Source: an uncultured Clostridia bacterium
GTDB lineage: Bacteria; Bacillota; Clostridia; Christensenellales; Borkfalkiaceae
DNA length: 64,000 nucleotides
Direction: 5' to 3'
Assembly: GCA_947631905.1 (NCBI GenBank)
Contig: CANRND010000008.1
Coordinates: 1-64,000, forward strand
In this document: positions 15,998 through 23,693 of the stretch, one piece after another
Layout of the letters: each line of letters starts with the position of its first letter
Position numbering within the stretch: position 1 is the first letter of the stretch
Position numbers and translations under genes: made by a program
Notes under the pieces: generated by a model
The model's input: only the letters and a program-made list of their open reading frames with translations
What the model was told of the DNA's origin: nothing
The model's database searches: none

Positions 15998-17831
15998 GGC
16001 CGTTTTCCTCCTTTTCGTCGTTCATTTGATCAAGCGAAGAGATCGCCTTTCCGCCCTTGTTCTGGGTGGTGTAAACTTCGGTATAGATCGGGTTGTGATA
16101 CAGAAGTTCTTCGTGCGTTCCGATTGCAACGATCTTGCCCGCTTCCATAATGATGATGCGGTCCGCATCCTCCACCGAGGAGGTGCGTTGCGCGATGATG
16201 ATCTTCGTCGTTGACGGGATATATTCGCGGAACGCCTTGCGGATGAGCGCGTCCGTGTGGGTATCGACGGCGCTCGTCGAGTCGTCCAAAATCAAAATTT
16301 TGGGCTTCTTCAAAAGGGCGCGGGCAATGCAGAGGCGTTGCTTCTGCCCGCCCGAGACGTTGGTGCCGCCCTGTTCGATGTGGGTATCGTATTTATCGGG
16401 GAAACTCTGGATAAATTCGTCCGCCTGCGCGAGTTTACACGCTTCCACAAGTTCCTCATCGGTGGCGTTCGGGTTCCCCCACCGCAAGTTGTCCTTGATG
16501 GACCCCGAGAACAGCTCGTTCTTTTGGAGGACAACGGAAACCTGGTTTCTGAGCGATTCGAGGTCGTACTCGCGCACGTCGTGTCCGCCCACCTTGATAC
16601 AGCCTTCCGTCACATCATAGAGGCGGGATATGAGGTTGACGAGCGAGGTCTTGCTCGAACCCGTTCCGCCGATAATGCCGATCGTCTCCCCCGATTTGAT
16701 GTGGAGGTCGATGTCTTCCAGCACATTCTTTTCGGCGGTTGCGGAATATTTGAAACTCACGTCGCAGAAATCGATGGAGCCGTCCGCCACTTCGTGGATG
16801 GGATTTTCGGGGTTGTGGAGCGTCGGTTCCTCCTGCAAAACTTCGCAGATACGCCGCGCGCTCTCGATGGACATTGCGATCATGGCAAATACCATAGAGA
16901 ACATCATGAGCGACATCAAGATCTGCATGCCGTAGACGACGAGCTGGGAGATCGTCCAAACGGTGATCTCTCTGCCGACGATACTGACGGCGTCGTTGCC
17001 CGACTGCATAACGGCAATGTACGCGCCGAGGAAGAGGGTCGTCGAGAGTACGCCGTAAAAGAAGAGTTGCATGGCGGGGTTGTTCCAGGCGAGGATGCGC
17101 TCCGCTTTGGTGAAGTCCCTCTGCACGTCGGTCGCGGCGCGGTCGAACTTCTCCTTTTCATGCTCTTCGCGCACATAAGATTTGACGACGCGGATCCCCT
17201 TTACGTTTTCCTGTATGCTCTCGTTGAGGTTATCGTACTTTTTGAACACGCTGTGGAAGAGCGGCATCGTCTTCCACATGATGAAAAAGAGGATGAGCGC
17301 AAGGGGCGGGATAACGGCAAGGAAGATCCATGCGAGATGTCCACCGATGACGAACGCCATTACCACGGAAAACGCCATCATGAGCGGGCTTCTGATCGCA
17401 GTGCGGATGATCGTCATGAATGCGAACTGCACGTTGTTGACGTCCGTCGTCATACGGGTGACGAGGGACGGCGTTGAGAATTTATCGATGTTTTCAAAGG
17501 AGAACTCCTGCACCTTATAGTAGAGGTCTTTGCGCAAATTTTTCGCAAAACCGCAGGAAGCCTTTGCACAGAAAAATCCCGCCAACGCCCCGCAGGCGAG
17601 CGAGGCAAGCGCCATTGCAACCAAAATGAGTGCGTATTGCCCGATGCCGAGCGTAGACCAAGAAGTTGCGCCGTTCTCCCACAGGCCCACGCCTGCCGAG
17701 ATCGCGTTCCCGAGTTCGTTGATCACGAACGGAATGAGGCATTCGAGAACGACCTCTCCCGTCACGATGATAGGCGAGAGAATAGTCGAGAGTTTATATT
17801 CCCGGATGCTCTTTGCAAGTGTCTTTATCAA
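15987..17831 (-). CDS. ABC exporter half-transporter, degenerate-site subunit
   Basis: A 614-residue ABC exporter half with six membrane helices (1-~320) and an ATPase: Walker A GGTGSSKTS, signature VSGGQ, Walker B LILDDSTS. The residue after the Walker B Asp is Asp, not the usual catalytic Glu, as in the non-hydrolysing site of heterodimeric exporters; the partner keeps DE. The start is TTG with AGGAGG seven bases upstream. First gene of the operon, with a promoter at 17922-17949. Confidence 0.92.
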   Translation of the reverse strand: MIKTLAKSIREYKLSTILSPIIVTGEVVLECLIPFVINELGNAISAGVGLWENGATSWSTLGIGQYALILVAMALASLACGALAGFFCAKASCGFAKNLRKDLYYKVQEFSFENIDKFSTPSLVTRMTTDVNNVQFAFMTIIRTAIRSPLMMAFSVVMAFVIGGHLAWIFLAVIPPLALILFFIMWKTMPLFHSVFKKYDNLNESIQENVKGIRVVKSYVREEHEKEKFDRAATDVQRDFTKAERILAWNNPAMQLFFYGVLSTTLFLGAYIAVMQSGNDAVSIVGREITVWTISQLVVYGMQILMSLMMFSMVFAMIAMSIESARRICEVLQEEPTLHNPENPIHEVADGSIDFCDVSFKYSATAEKNVLEDIDLHIKSGETIGIIGGTGSSKTSLVNLISRLYDVTEGCIKVGGHDVREYDLESLRNQVSVVLQKNELFSGSIKDNLRWGNPNATDEELVEACKLAQADEFIQSFPDKYDTHIEQGGTNVSGGQKQRLCIARALLKKPKILILDDSTSAVDTHTDALIRKAFREYIPSTTKIIIAQRTSSVEDADRIIIMEAGKIVAIGTHEELLYHNPIYTEVYTTQNKGGKAISSLDQMNDEKEENGHAE

Positions 17832-17921
17832 AAAAACACCTCCTAATATGTTGAAAAAGGTTGTTACCGAAAAAAACCGCGCAAATTTCTCGGAAATTTA
17901 CGCTTGATTTACATTATTCTT

Positions 17922-17949
17922 ATTATACACTTCCCGAAAGAATTGTCAA
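17922..17949 (-). promoter_or_regulatory. Promoter of the ABC exporter operon
   Basis: Minus strand TTGACA (17944-17949), 16 bp, TATAAT (17922-17927). The remaining bases to the exporter start hold only a leader with no obvious structure. Confidence 0.8.
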
Positions 17950-18044
17950 GAAATCAACGGCAAAATTTGCATTTTCACCAAAATTACATAAAAAGGTATA
18001 AGAATGCGAAATTCGCTCAAATTGATCGGTGGGAGGACAAGAAA

Positions 18045-18209
18045 ATGCAGAAATTCAAATCCGGCGAAACCGTACCGATGTCCTGCAACTACAAGGCATA
18101 CGACAAGAACGGCAACAGCCGCGACGACGAAAAGACCTATCTCGAAAAAGGCACGACCTTCCCCCCTCTCCAACACGAGGGCGGTTATTGGGTCATGGAC
18201 CACGAATAA
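18045..18209 (+). CDS. YjzC-like small protein (54 aa)
   Basis: A 54-residue protein, MQKFKSGETVPMSCNYKAYD, with the YjzC-type layout: an FKSG opening, a central charged loop, LEKGTTFPP and a C-terminal aromatic WVMDHE. Preceded by GGGAGGA and followed by an intrinsic terminator, so it is a single-gene unit. YjzC proteins are small Firmicutes proteins of unknown function. A longer reading from 17904 lacks a ribosome site. Confidence 0.65.
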   Translation: MQKFKSGETVPMSCNYKAYDKNGNSRDDEKTYLEKGTTFPPLQHEGGYWVMDHE

Positions 18210-18220
18210 TCGAGAAAGGA

Positions 18221-18255
18221 AAAAGAGCGTTCCCCACGTCGGGATCGCTCTTTTT
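18221..18255 (+). terminator. Terminator after the YjzC-like gene
   Basis: Stem AAAAGAGCG-TCCC / GGGA-CGCTCTTTT followed by a T-run, 12 bases after the stop codon. Confidence 0.85.
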
Positions 18256-18355
18256 GGTGATGCATATATCTTTTTTGGGCTTATCATATGTCATTAAATA
18301 TCGCTTTACATAGTTCTTCATAAATGGTGTAATCCATTAGTCCATTAAACATTAA

Positions 18356-18604
18356 TTATTTGAAGTCAATATCAAGTAAATCGCTTTGAAACATGGGATC
18401 TGAAAAAAATTCTATCGGTGAAACATCTAATGTTTTTAGCAAGATCAAAAGCGTACGCAAATATATGTCTTTATTTTTGTTTTTTCTAATACTTCTATAT
18501 GTTTCGTATGAAATAGCCGCTCGGTTGCATAGCGTATAAACCCCAATATTTTTCTCCTTGCGCAAGGTCTCAAGCTTCATTGCAATAAACTCATTCAATA
18601 ACAT
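18356..18604 (-). CDS. XRE-family regulator in an AT-rich islet (82 aa)
   Basis: An 82-residue HTH protein. The HTH_26-like core is LRKEKNIGVYTLCNRAAISYE, followed by TLLILLKTLDVSPIEFF. Translation may begin at MLLNEF (18604) or MKLETL (18580). Base composition is much richer in A+T than the flanking genes, as is the adjacent lipoprotein gene, which suggests recent acquisition. Divergent from that lipoprotein gene, which it may regulate. Confidence 0.75.
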   Translation of the reverse strand: MLLNEFIAMKLETLRKEKNIGVYTLCNRAAISYETYRSIRKNKNKDIYLRTLLILLKTLDVSPIEFFSDPMFQSDLLDIDFK

Positions 18605-18660
18605 AGTGAAAGTTTATCAAAAATCACTATTAAAATATCTGTGTTATAATGGTGATTTTC

Positions 18661-18689
18661 TTGACTTTTTAATTGAGATATGTTATTAT
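18661..18689 (+). promoter_or_regulatory. Promoter of the DUF3862-like lipoprotein gene
   Basis: TTGACT (18661-18666), 17 bp, TATTAT (18684-18689), with AAAGGAG at 18697 and the ATG at 18710. Confidence 0.7.
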
Positions 18690-18709
18690 AATAAAAAAAG
18701 GAGATGACT

Positions 18710-19033
18710 ATGAAAAAGAAAACTCACTTTATTACCGCATTACTCTGCATTATATCAATAGGTATAGTATTAGTTGCGTGCGGCAATAGCAAATTGACGA
18801 TGGCTAATTTTAACAAAATTGAATGCGCAACAATAAGCATGACAACGTTTCAATATGAGGGTGGAATGACGTTAAATGAAGTTAAAGACATTTTAGGTGA
18901 ACCAGATAACAGTACTAGTAGCTCCGTAATGGGATATACTGCAATAGCATATACTTGGGGCGATGAAAAGAAAAATATCATCGTTTCATTTTATAACAAT
19001 AAAGCAATTGTCAAAACACAGGTTGGATTATAA
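18710..19033 (+). CDS. DUF3862/BamE-like lipoprotein
   Basis: A 107-residue lipoprotein: MKKKTHFITALLCIISIGIV then lipobox LVAC at about residue 22. The mature part reads YEGGMTLNEVKDILGEPDN ... YTWGDEKKNIIVSFYNNKA ... KTQVGL, the pattern of the DUF3862/SmpA-OmlA fold seen in small Firmicutes lipoproteins. RBS AAAGGAG decides the start over an ATG at 18704. The gene is AT-rich. Function unknown; the fold is linked to protein-protein contacts at the cell surface. Confidence 0.75.
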   Translation: MKKKTHFITALLCIISIGIVLVACGNSKLTMANFNKIECATISMTTFQYEGGMTLNEVKDILGEPDNSTSSSVMGYTAIAYTWGDEKKNIIVSFYNNKAIVKTQVGL

Positions 19034-19141
19034 ACGTTCTCATAAAGAATTGGGAATTTCATCTTTACCGTCCTAGATTACATACCTGCATTGCGCGAGT
19101 TGAGATGAATTATTTGCTTCGCCTATCCACCTCGACCGTCA

Positions 19142-19176
19142 CGAAAAGGGACCGACAACAAGTCAGTCCCTTTTCG
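19142..19176 (-). terminator. Terminator of the tRNA operon
   Basis: Stem CGAAAAGGGAC / GTCCCTTTTCG just after the CCA of tRNA-Tyr on the minus strand. The bases 19034-19141 hold no recognisable feature. Confidence 0.75.
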
Positions 19177-19261
19177 TGGTGGGAAGAGGTGGATTCGAAC
19201 CACCGAAGTCGTTGACGTCAGATTTACAGTCTGATCCATTTGGCCGCTCTGGAATCTTCCC
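19177..19261 (-). tRNA. tRNA-Tyr(GTA)
   Basis: Minus strand begins GGGAAGATTCCAGAGCGGCC, has a long variable arm, anticodon loop CTGTAAA (GTA) and ends CTCTTCCC-A-CCA with encoded CCA. Last gene of a five-tRNA operon. Confidence 0.95.
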
Positions 19262-19277
19262 ATGTTATAAAATTGTT

Positions 19278-19353
19278 TGGAGCTGGTGACCGGAATCGAA
19301 CCTGCAACCTGCTGATTACAAATCAGCTGCTCTGCCAGTTGAGCTACACCAGC
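19278..19353 (-). tRNA. tRNA-Thr(TGT)
   Basis: Minus strand begins GCTGGTGTAGCTCAACTGGC, anticodon loop TTTGTAA (TGT), T-loop TTCGATT, acceptor end ACCAGC-T-CCA. Sixteen bases before tRNA-Tyr. Confidence 0.95.
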
Positions 19354-19502
19354 AAGATCATGCCCTTTCGGACACTCACTATTTCCCCCTTTCGGAACTC
19401 CCAAAAAAAGACGAAGTATTTTTTGGGAAGAGGAGCAACCTGCGTATAAGGCGTGGTGTTCGCATTTATGCGGAAACCCGCAAAATGCGCAGTGTTGCGA
19501 CG

Positions 19503-19578
19503 TGGTGGCTTGGGGTGGAATCGAACCGCCGACATAAGGATTTTCAGTCCTCCGCTCTACCAACTGAGCTACCAAGCC
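19503..19578 (-). tRNA. tRNA-Phe(GAA)
   Basis: Minus strand begins GGCTTGGTAGCTCAGTTGGT, anticodon loop CTGAAAA (GAA), ends AAGCC-A-CCA. The 149-bp spacer to tRNA-Thr (19354-19502) contains a CCCAAAAAA/TTTTTTGGG hairpin at about 19407-19434 and no gene. Confidence 0.95.
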
Positions 19579-19627
19579 ATTGCCTTTCAAGGCGGGAGCC
19601 CCATTCCTCGGAATGAGGCTCCGCATT

Positions 19628-19704
19628 TGGCGACCCAAAACGGGCTCGAACCGTCGACCTCCAGCGTGACAGGCTGGCGCTCTAACCAACTGAGCTATTG
19701 GGCC
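19628..19704 (-). tRNA. tRNA-Asp(GTC)
   Basis: Minus strand begins GGCCCAATAGCTCAGTTGGT, anticodon loop CTGTCAC (GTC), T-loop TTCGAGC, ends GGGTC-G-CCA. Confidence 0.95.
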
Positions 19705-19757
19705 ATTTCTTTGCTTTGCGATGTAGCATGTCCGCTCGGCGCACGCCTTGCGGCGTC

Positions 19758-19834
19758 TGGTGGGCCTTCACGGACTCGAACCGCGGACCAATCGGTTATG
19801 AGCCGACCGCTCTAACCAACTGAGCTAAAGGCCC
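19758..19834 (-). tRNA. tRNA with CAT anticodon (Met, or Ile read as AUA)
   Basis: Minus strand begins GGGCCTTTAGCTCAGTTGGT, anticodon loop CTCATAA, ends AAGGCCC-A-CCA. It is not the initiator type, because position 1 pairs. The body resembles Firmicutes tRNA-Ile2 (CAT modified to lysidine) as well as elongator Met, so the amino acid is uncertain. First gene of the tRNA operon. Confidence 0.9.
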
Positions 19835-19864
19835 GAAGTACTGCCGCATCTGCAACACTTGATT

Positions 19865-19893
19865 ATCATATTATAAATAACGGTAAAAGTCAA
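19865..19893 (-). promoter_or_regulatory. Promoter of the tRNA operon
   Basis: Minus strand TTGACT (19888-19893), 17 bp, TATGAT (19865-19870), about 30 bp before the first tRNA. Confidence 0.8.
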
Positions 19894-20025
19894 GTATTTT
19901 TTCGCCGATTTTTGAAATTCCGAAAAACTTTTTTTCGACACAAATTCTTTTTCTTCTTTCTTTTGACTTCTTTTCGGCGCTTTTCTATCTGTTACAATAC
20001 GGGTACTTCACTTCGGAGGGACGCT

Positions 20026-20334
20026 ATGAAGCTGCAAAGCTGTTCCCGCGGACAGGACCTCTATATCTATCTCTCGGGAGAACTCGACGAATGCTCCGCG
20101 CGGGAAATGCGCGTGCGCGCCGACCGCATCATTGACGAACATGCGGGTCTAAGCCGCGCGGTGTTCAACTTAGCGGGCGTAAAATTCATGGATTCCACGG
20201 GGATCGGCTTCCTCATCGGGCGGTATAAAAAGCTGAAAAGCTACGGCATGACGATGTTGCTCGAAAACCCCGACCGAAACGCCGACAAAGTGCTTTCCGT
20301 GAGCGGCGTTTACAGCCTCATTCCCAAAATTTAG
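20026..20334 (+). CDS. spoIIAA: Anti-sigma F factor antagonist SpoIIAA
   Basis: A 102-residue STAS-domain protein. The phosphorylation site FMDSTGIGFLIGRYK is visible, with Ser57 equivalent to the serine phosphorylated by SpoIIAB. In the forespore the unphosphorylated form frees sigma-F. The ATG at 20026 has GGAGGG upstream. First gene of the classic spoIIAA-spoIIAB-sigF operon. A sigma-H promoter is expected for such operons, but I could not identify one in the AT-rich leader. Confidence 0.96.
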   Translation: MKLQSCSRGQDLYIYLSGELDECSAREMRVRADRIIDEHAGLSRAVFNLAGVKFMDSTGIGFLIGRYKKLKSYGMTMLLENPDRNADKVLSVSGVYSLIPKI

Positions 20335-20340
20335 GTGACT

Positions 20341-20778
20341 ATGAACAAGATGCAACTCAAAATTTTATCCCGCTCGGAGAACGAAACGTTTGCCCGCAAC
20401 GCCGTTGCGGCGTTTGTCCTGCCCCTCAACCCTACCCTTTCGGAGCTATCGGACATCAAGACCGCCGTTTCGGAAGCCGTGACCAACTGCATTGTGCATG
20501 CCTATCCCGGGCGGGAGGACTGGATCACCCTCGAATGCGAAACGGAGGGAAACACTCTACATATCACCGTATCGGACAGCGGAAAAGGGATCGCGGACAT
20601 CACGCAGGCACTCACCCCCTTTTATACCTCGCTTCCCGGTGAGGAGCGTTCGGGAATGGGATTTACCATTATGCAGACATTTATGACCGGTTTCTCGGTG
20701 GAATCGGCGCCGGGGGTGGGTACCACGGTAAAAATGAGCAAAACTCTCGGCGCAAGGGCGGGTTCCGATGCTCAATGA
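20341..20778 (+). CDS. spoIIAB: Anti-sigma F factor / serine kinase SpoIIAB
   Basis: A 145-residue GHKL-ATPase kinase. Motifs: N-box EAVTNCIVHAY, G1 DSGKGI, G2 RSGMGFTIM. It binds and inhibits sigma-F and phosphorylates SpoIIAA. The start at ATG 20341 (MNKMQLKILSRSENETFARN) fits the family; a GTG two codons earlier (20335) is alternative. It begins 6 bases after the spoIIAA stop and overlaps sigF by 11 bp. Confidence 0.96.
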   Translation: MNKMQLKILSRSENETFARNAVAAFVLPLNPTLSELSDIKTAVSEAVTNCIVHAYPGREDWITLECETEGNTLHITVSDSGKGIADITQALTPFYTSLPGEERSGMGFTIMQTFMTGFSVESAPGVGTTVKMSKTLGARAGSDAQ

Positions 20779-21493
20779 AACGGACACGCTCTACTATTTA
20801 CGCCTCGCCAAAGACGGCGACAAAGATGCCAAAGAAAAATTGCTTTCCGAAAATATTTCACTATTAAAGAGCATCCTCAAACGGTATCTCGGCAAGGGAG
20901 TTGAATACGACGACCTTTACGAACTCGCCTGCATGGGGTTTTTGAAAGCGATCGCGGGCTTCGACGAACGCTTCGGCGTCCGCTTTTCCACCTATGCCGT
21001 CCCTATGATCGCGGGAGAGATCAAGCGGTTCTTGCGGGACGACGGCAGTATTAAGGTCTCCCGCGCCATGAAGCGCGCCGCCCGCGAAATGAACAAATTC
21101 ATCGAAGAATACACCACGGAACACGGCGAGGCCCCTACCGTAAAAGAAATTGCCGAAACGTTTTCTCTGGACGAGGGCGAAGTGGTGATGACGCTCGGCT
21201 CCTCGCGCATGCCCCTCTCTATCTATGAGCAGTCCGACTATAAAGACGAGAAGTCGGTCACCCTCGTAGACCGTCTTCCCGCAAAAGATACGCAGGAGGA
21301 TATGATCGACAAAATGCTTTTGAAAAGCGCGATCGAGCGTCTGCCCGAGCGGGAGAAGAAGATCGTCTTTCTGCGCTACTTCCGCGACATGACGCAGAGC
21401 GAGGTCGCCCGCGAGATCGGCGTCTCGCAGGTGCAGGTCTCGCGCATCGAGAGCAGGCTCATCGAACAATTCAAAAAGGCTTTGGAAGGGTAA
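20768..21493 (+). CDS. sigF: RNA polymerase sigma factor SigF
   Basis: A 241-residue sigma-70-family factor of the SigB/SigF/SigG group. Region 2 (YDDLYELACMGFLKAIAGFD ... RFSTYAVPMIAGEIKRFLRD), region 3 and region 4 (QSEVAREIGVSQVQVSRIE) are all present. It directs early forespore transcription. It starts inside the end of spoIIAB, so translation is coupled. A hairpin AAACGGCGCA/TGCGCCGTTT (21492-21515) follows the stop. Confidence 0.96.
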   Translation: MLNETDTLYYLRLAKDGDKDAKEKLLSENISLLKSILKRYLGKGVEYDDLYELACMGFLKAIAGFDERFGVRFSTYAVPMIAGEIKRFLRDDGSIKVSRAMKRAAREMNKFIEEYTTEHGEAPTVKEIAETFSLDEGEVVMTLGSSRMPLSIYEQSDYKDEKSVTLVDRLPAKDTQEDMIDKMLLKSAIERLPEREKKIVFLRYFRDMTQSEVAREIGVSQVQVSRIESRLIEQFKKALEG

Positions 21494-21515
21494 ACGGCGC
21501 AATTATGCGCCGTTT
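21492..21515 (+). terminator. Hairpin after sigF
   Basis: Perfect 10-bp stem AAACGGCGCA / TGCGCCGTTT with a 4-base loop overlapping the stop codon; the T-run is short (TTT), so termination may be partial. Confidence 0.6.
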
Positions 21516-21561
21516 GTCCATTTGCGGAACTTCCCGTCCCTCTTCGCCATAAAATATTACA

Positions 21562-22359
21562 ATGAAAAATTTGACAATTTTTTATTTCACGGGTACGGGA
21601 AACACCCGCTACATTTCGGAGTATCTTGCAAAACGCCTCGCGGCGGACTATCAAAGCGCACTCTTCGATATTTGCAACGTGCAAAATGCGGAGAAAAAGA
21701 TCGCGTCCGCCGATCTCATTCTGCTCGCTTTCCCCATCTACGGCTCCTCGCCGCCTATTCCCATGCGGAATTTCGTGCATCGGTACGGAGGACTCTTCCG
21801 CGGCAAAAAATTTCTCCTCGCGGAAACGCAGTACTTTTATTCGGGAGACGGCGCGGCGAGCCTCGGCCGCACGGTAAAAAAATACGGCGGCGAAATTATC
21901 GGCGCGGAGATGTTCAACATGCCGAACAACCTTGCCGACTGCAAGATGTTCCCCATCAAAAACGGGGAGGAGATCGCGCCCGTTCTCGAAAAGGCAAAAC
22001 GCCGCGCCGACAAATTTGCCGCGCAAATTTGTCGGCGCGGAAGAGCGCACAAACGGGGCTTTTCTCCCCTCTCGCACGGCGTGGGCTATTTTACCCAGCG
22101 CAAGTTTTTCCGCAAGGGAGAAAGCGAAAAGCGGCATGCGCTCAAAGTGGACGAAACCCGTTGCGTGGGGTGCGGTCTGTGCGCCAAAAACTGTCCCGCC
22201 GAAAATCTGCTTTTGCAAAATAAAAAGGCAAAGCCGCTCGGAAAGTGCGTTCTCTGTTACCGTTGCGTCAATCTCTGCCCGAAAAAGGCGATTACTCTCG
22301 TCGGCTCTGCCCCGCCCGAAAAACAGTACAAAGGCCCGAACATCGGCGGAAATTCCTGA
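21562..22359 (+). CDS. EFR1-type flavodoxin-ferredoxin fusion protein
   Basis: A 265-residue protein. The N-terminal flavodoxin-like domain (MKNLTIFYFTGTGNTRYISE, an FMN phosphate loop) is followed by two [4Fe-4S] motifs at the C-terminus: CVGCGLCAKNCP and CVLCYRCVNLCP. This is the EFR1 family, presumed to shuttle electrons in anaerobes. The -10-like TAAAAT (21550-21555) ends six bases before the ATG and no ribosome site is seen, so the mRNA may be leaderless, although no good -35 is visible. Confidence 0.88.
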   Translation: MKNLTIFYFTGTGNTRYISEYLAKRLAADYQSALFDICNVQNAEKKIASADLILLAFPIYGSSPPIPMRNFVHRYGGLFRGKKFLLAETQYFYSGDGAASLGRTVKKYGGEIIGAEMFNMPNNLADCKMFPIKNGEEIAPVLEKAKRRADKFAAQICRRGRAHKRGFSPLSHGVGYFTQRKFFRKGESEKRHALKVDETRCVGCGLCAKNCPAENLLLQNKKAKPLGKCVLCYRCVNLCPKKAITLVGSAPPEKQYKGPNIGGNS

Positions 22360-22367
22360 TCTTGCGC

Positions 22368-22397
22368 TTGCCTTTGTGCGGTTTTGTATGCTATAAT
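22368..22397 (+). promoter_or_regulatory. Extended -10 promoter of the zinc-ribbon gene
   Basis: TTGCCT (22368-22373), 18 bp, TATAAT (22392-22397) preceded by TGC, an extended -10. Confidence 0.75.
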
Positions 22398-22431
22398 GGG
22401 GTGGCGGACAGGAATTTTACGGAGGTGCGGG

Positions 22432-22728
22432 ATGAATTTTTGCGAGAGTTGTAACATTGCTTGCATCGGCGAACGATGCCCGAAATGCGGGAGGAAAAAG
22501 CTCAGAGCCGTAAATGAAGATGATTTTTGTTTGGTTGGGAAAGTGGACAGAATTTTCGGAGATAACTTGAAAATCAATTTGGAAAACGAGAGTATAGAAT
22601 GCGTGCTGATGCCTTACGGCACAGGCGTAAATGCGCAATTTGCTCTACCGCTCGAAAGTTATTTGCTCTATGTCCGATATAAAAATTTAGAATATGTACG
22701 GCAAATCTTAAAAGATAAAAACGCTTGA
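22432..22728 (+). CDS. Zinc-ribbon, DUF2007-like small protein
   Basis: A 98-residue protein with an N-terminal zinc ribbon: CESC, and CPKCG 15 residues on. The rest is an alpha/beta domain that may be of the DUF2007 type (putative signal-transducing). The start MNFCESCNIACIGERCPKC has GGAGGTG upstream. Role unknown. It is followed 27 bases later by a flavin-binding protein, possibly in the same transcript. Confidence 0.65.
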   Translation: MNFCESCNIACIGERCPKCGRKKLRAVNEDDFCLVGKVDRIFGDNLKINLENESIECVLMPYGTGVNAQFALPLESYLLYVRYKNLEYVRQILKDKNA

Positions 22729-22755
22729 ATTTTCATTTTGCGGAGAGGAAAAACA

Positions 22756-23169
22756 ATGGATAAAACACAAATATTACAATTTATTTCCGAGCAAAAGACG
22801 GCGTTTATCGCGTCCGTCAACGAGCATGGGTACCCCGTGATACGCGCTATGCTTGCCCCGCGCAAGATAGACGGCAACGAAATCTATTTCACGACCAACA
22901 CCTCGTCCAATAAGATCAAGCAGTATCTGGCAAACAATAAGGCTTGTATCTATTTTTACAAGCGCGGGAAATTCAAGTATCAAGGCGTTTCGATGATCGG
23001 CGAAATGCAGGTCTGCACCGATCAGGCGACAAAAGACGAAATCTGGCGTTTCGGCGACAAGATGTTTTATAAACAGGGCGCGACAGACCCCGATTATTGC
23101 GTGTTGAAATTCAAGGGCATCACAGCCGAATATTATTGCGATTTCAAGACCCAAACGATAGAGTTATAA
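22756..23169 (+). CDS. Pyridoxamine 5'-phosphate oxidase-fold flavoprotein
   Basis: A 137-residue protein of the PNPOx-like split-barrel superfamily: MDKTQILQFISEQKTAFIAS, GYPVIRAMLA, IYFTTNTSSNKIKQ and KACIYFYKRG match the FMN or F420-binding barrel. It is too short for true PdxH; a general flavin reductase or stress role is likely. GAGAGG precedes the ATG at 22756. Bases 23170-23264 after it hold only an 18-codon fragment and no gene. Confidence 0.8.
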   Translation: MDKTQILQFISEQKTAFIASVNEHGYPVIRAMLAPRKIDGNEIYFTTNTSSNKIKQYLANNKACIYFYKRGKFKYQGVSMIGEMQVCTDQATKDEIWRFGDKMFYKQGATDPDYCVLKFKGITAEYYCDFKTQTIEL

Positions 23170-23264
23170 TTTTCGGCGAAGAAGTATGAAAACATTCCTT
23201 TTGATCGGCGGGACCATCGCAAAAGAAATGATTGCATTCTGAATTTTCATACAGCGAGAGATAC

Positions 23265-23296
23265 AAAAAGCGAGGAAACGCCGTCCTCGCTTTTTG
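23265..23296. terminator. Bidirectional terminator
   Basis: Stem AAAAAGCGAGG / CCTCGCTTTTT between the convergent flavoprotein gene and spoVAE; A and T runs on both sides allow either direction. Confidence 0.85.
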
Positions 23297-23309
23297 CATA
23301 GAAATAATT

Positions 23310-23693
23310 TCAATTCTTTTTAGTGTGCGACTTGAAGATGAGCGCCATGATAAAGGAAAAGACGACCGCCGCGGATACGCCCGCGCTCGCCGCAACGAGG
23401 GGGCCTGTGAGTGCCGCAAACAGCCCCTTTTCCGCCCCTTTCATCGCGCCGTTGGCAAGCAGATAGCCAAAGCCCGAAATGGGTACGGTCGCCCCCGCGC
23501 CCGCAAATTCCACGAGCGGTTGATAAAGCCCGAGCGCCGTGAGTGCCACTCCCGCGAGCATGAAGATAACGAGAATTTTTCCCGCCGTGAGGTCGGTAAA
23601 GTTGATGATGAGCTGGGCGATCGCGCAAATGAGTCCGCCCACCGCAAAGGCTTTCAAAAACATCAATAAAATTTGCAGATATTCCATATTCAC
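23310..23693 (-). CDS. spoVAE: Stage V sporulation protein AE
   Basis: A 127-residue membrane protein with about four helices matching SpoVAE(b): MNMEYLQILLMFLKAFAVGG, QLIINFTDLTAGKILVIFML, PISGFGYLLANGAMKG. SpoVA proteins form the channel that moves dipicolinate-calcium into and out of spores. The start overlaps spoVAD by 4 bp; GGAGAGG lies upstream. Confidence 0.93.
   Translation of the reverse strand: MNMEYLQILLMFLKAFAVGGLICAIAQLIINFTDLTAGKILVIFMLAGVALTALGLYQPLVEFAGAGATVPISGFGYLLANGAMKGAEKGLFAALTGPLVAASAGVSAAVVFSFIMALIFKSHTKKN

Noticed and set aside
16257-17477. A 406-codon plus-strand open frame
   Set aside because: Antisense shadow of the ABC exporter gene; His/Asp/Arg-rich composition typical of such shadows.
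19123-19815. Open frames across the tRNA cluster
   Set aside because: They run through five well-formed tRNA genes and match no protein family.
23186-23242. Short frame MKTFLLIGGTIAKEMIAF
   Set aside because: Only 18 codons, no clear ribosome site; perhaps a decayed gene start, not enough to call.
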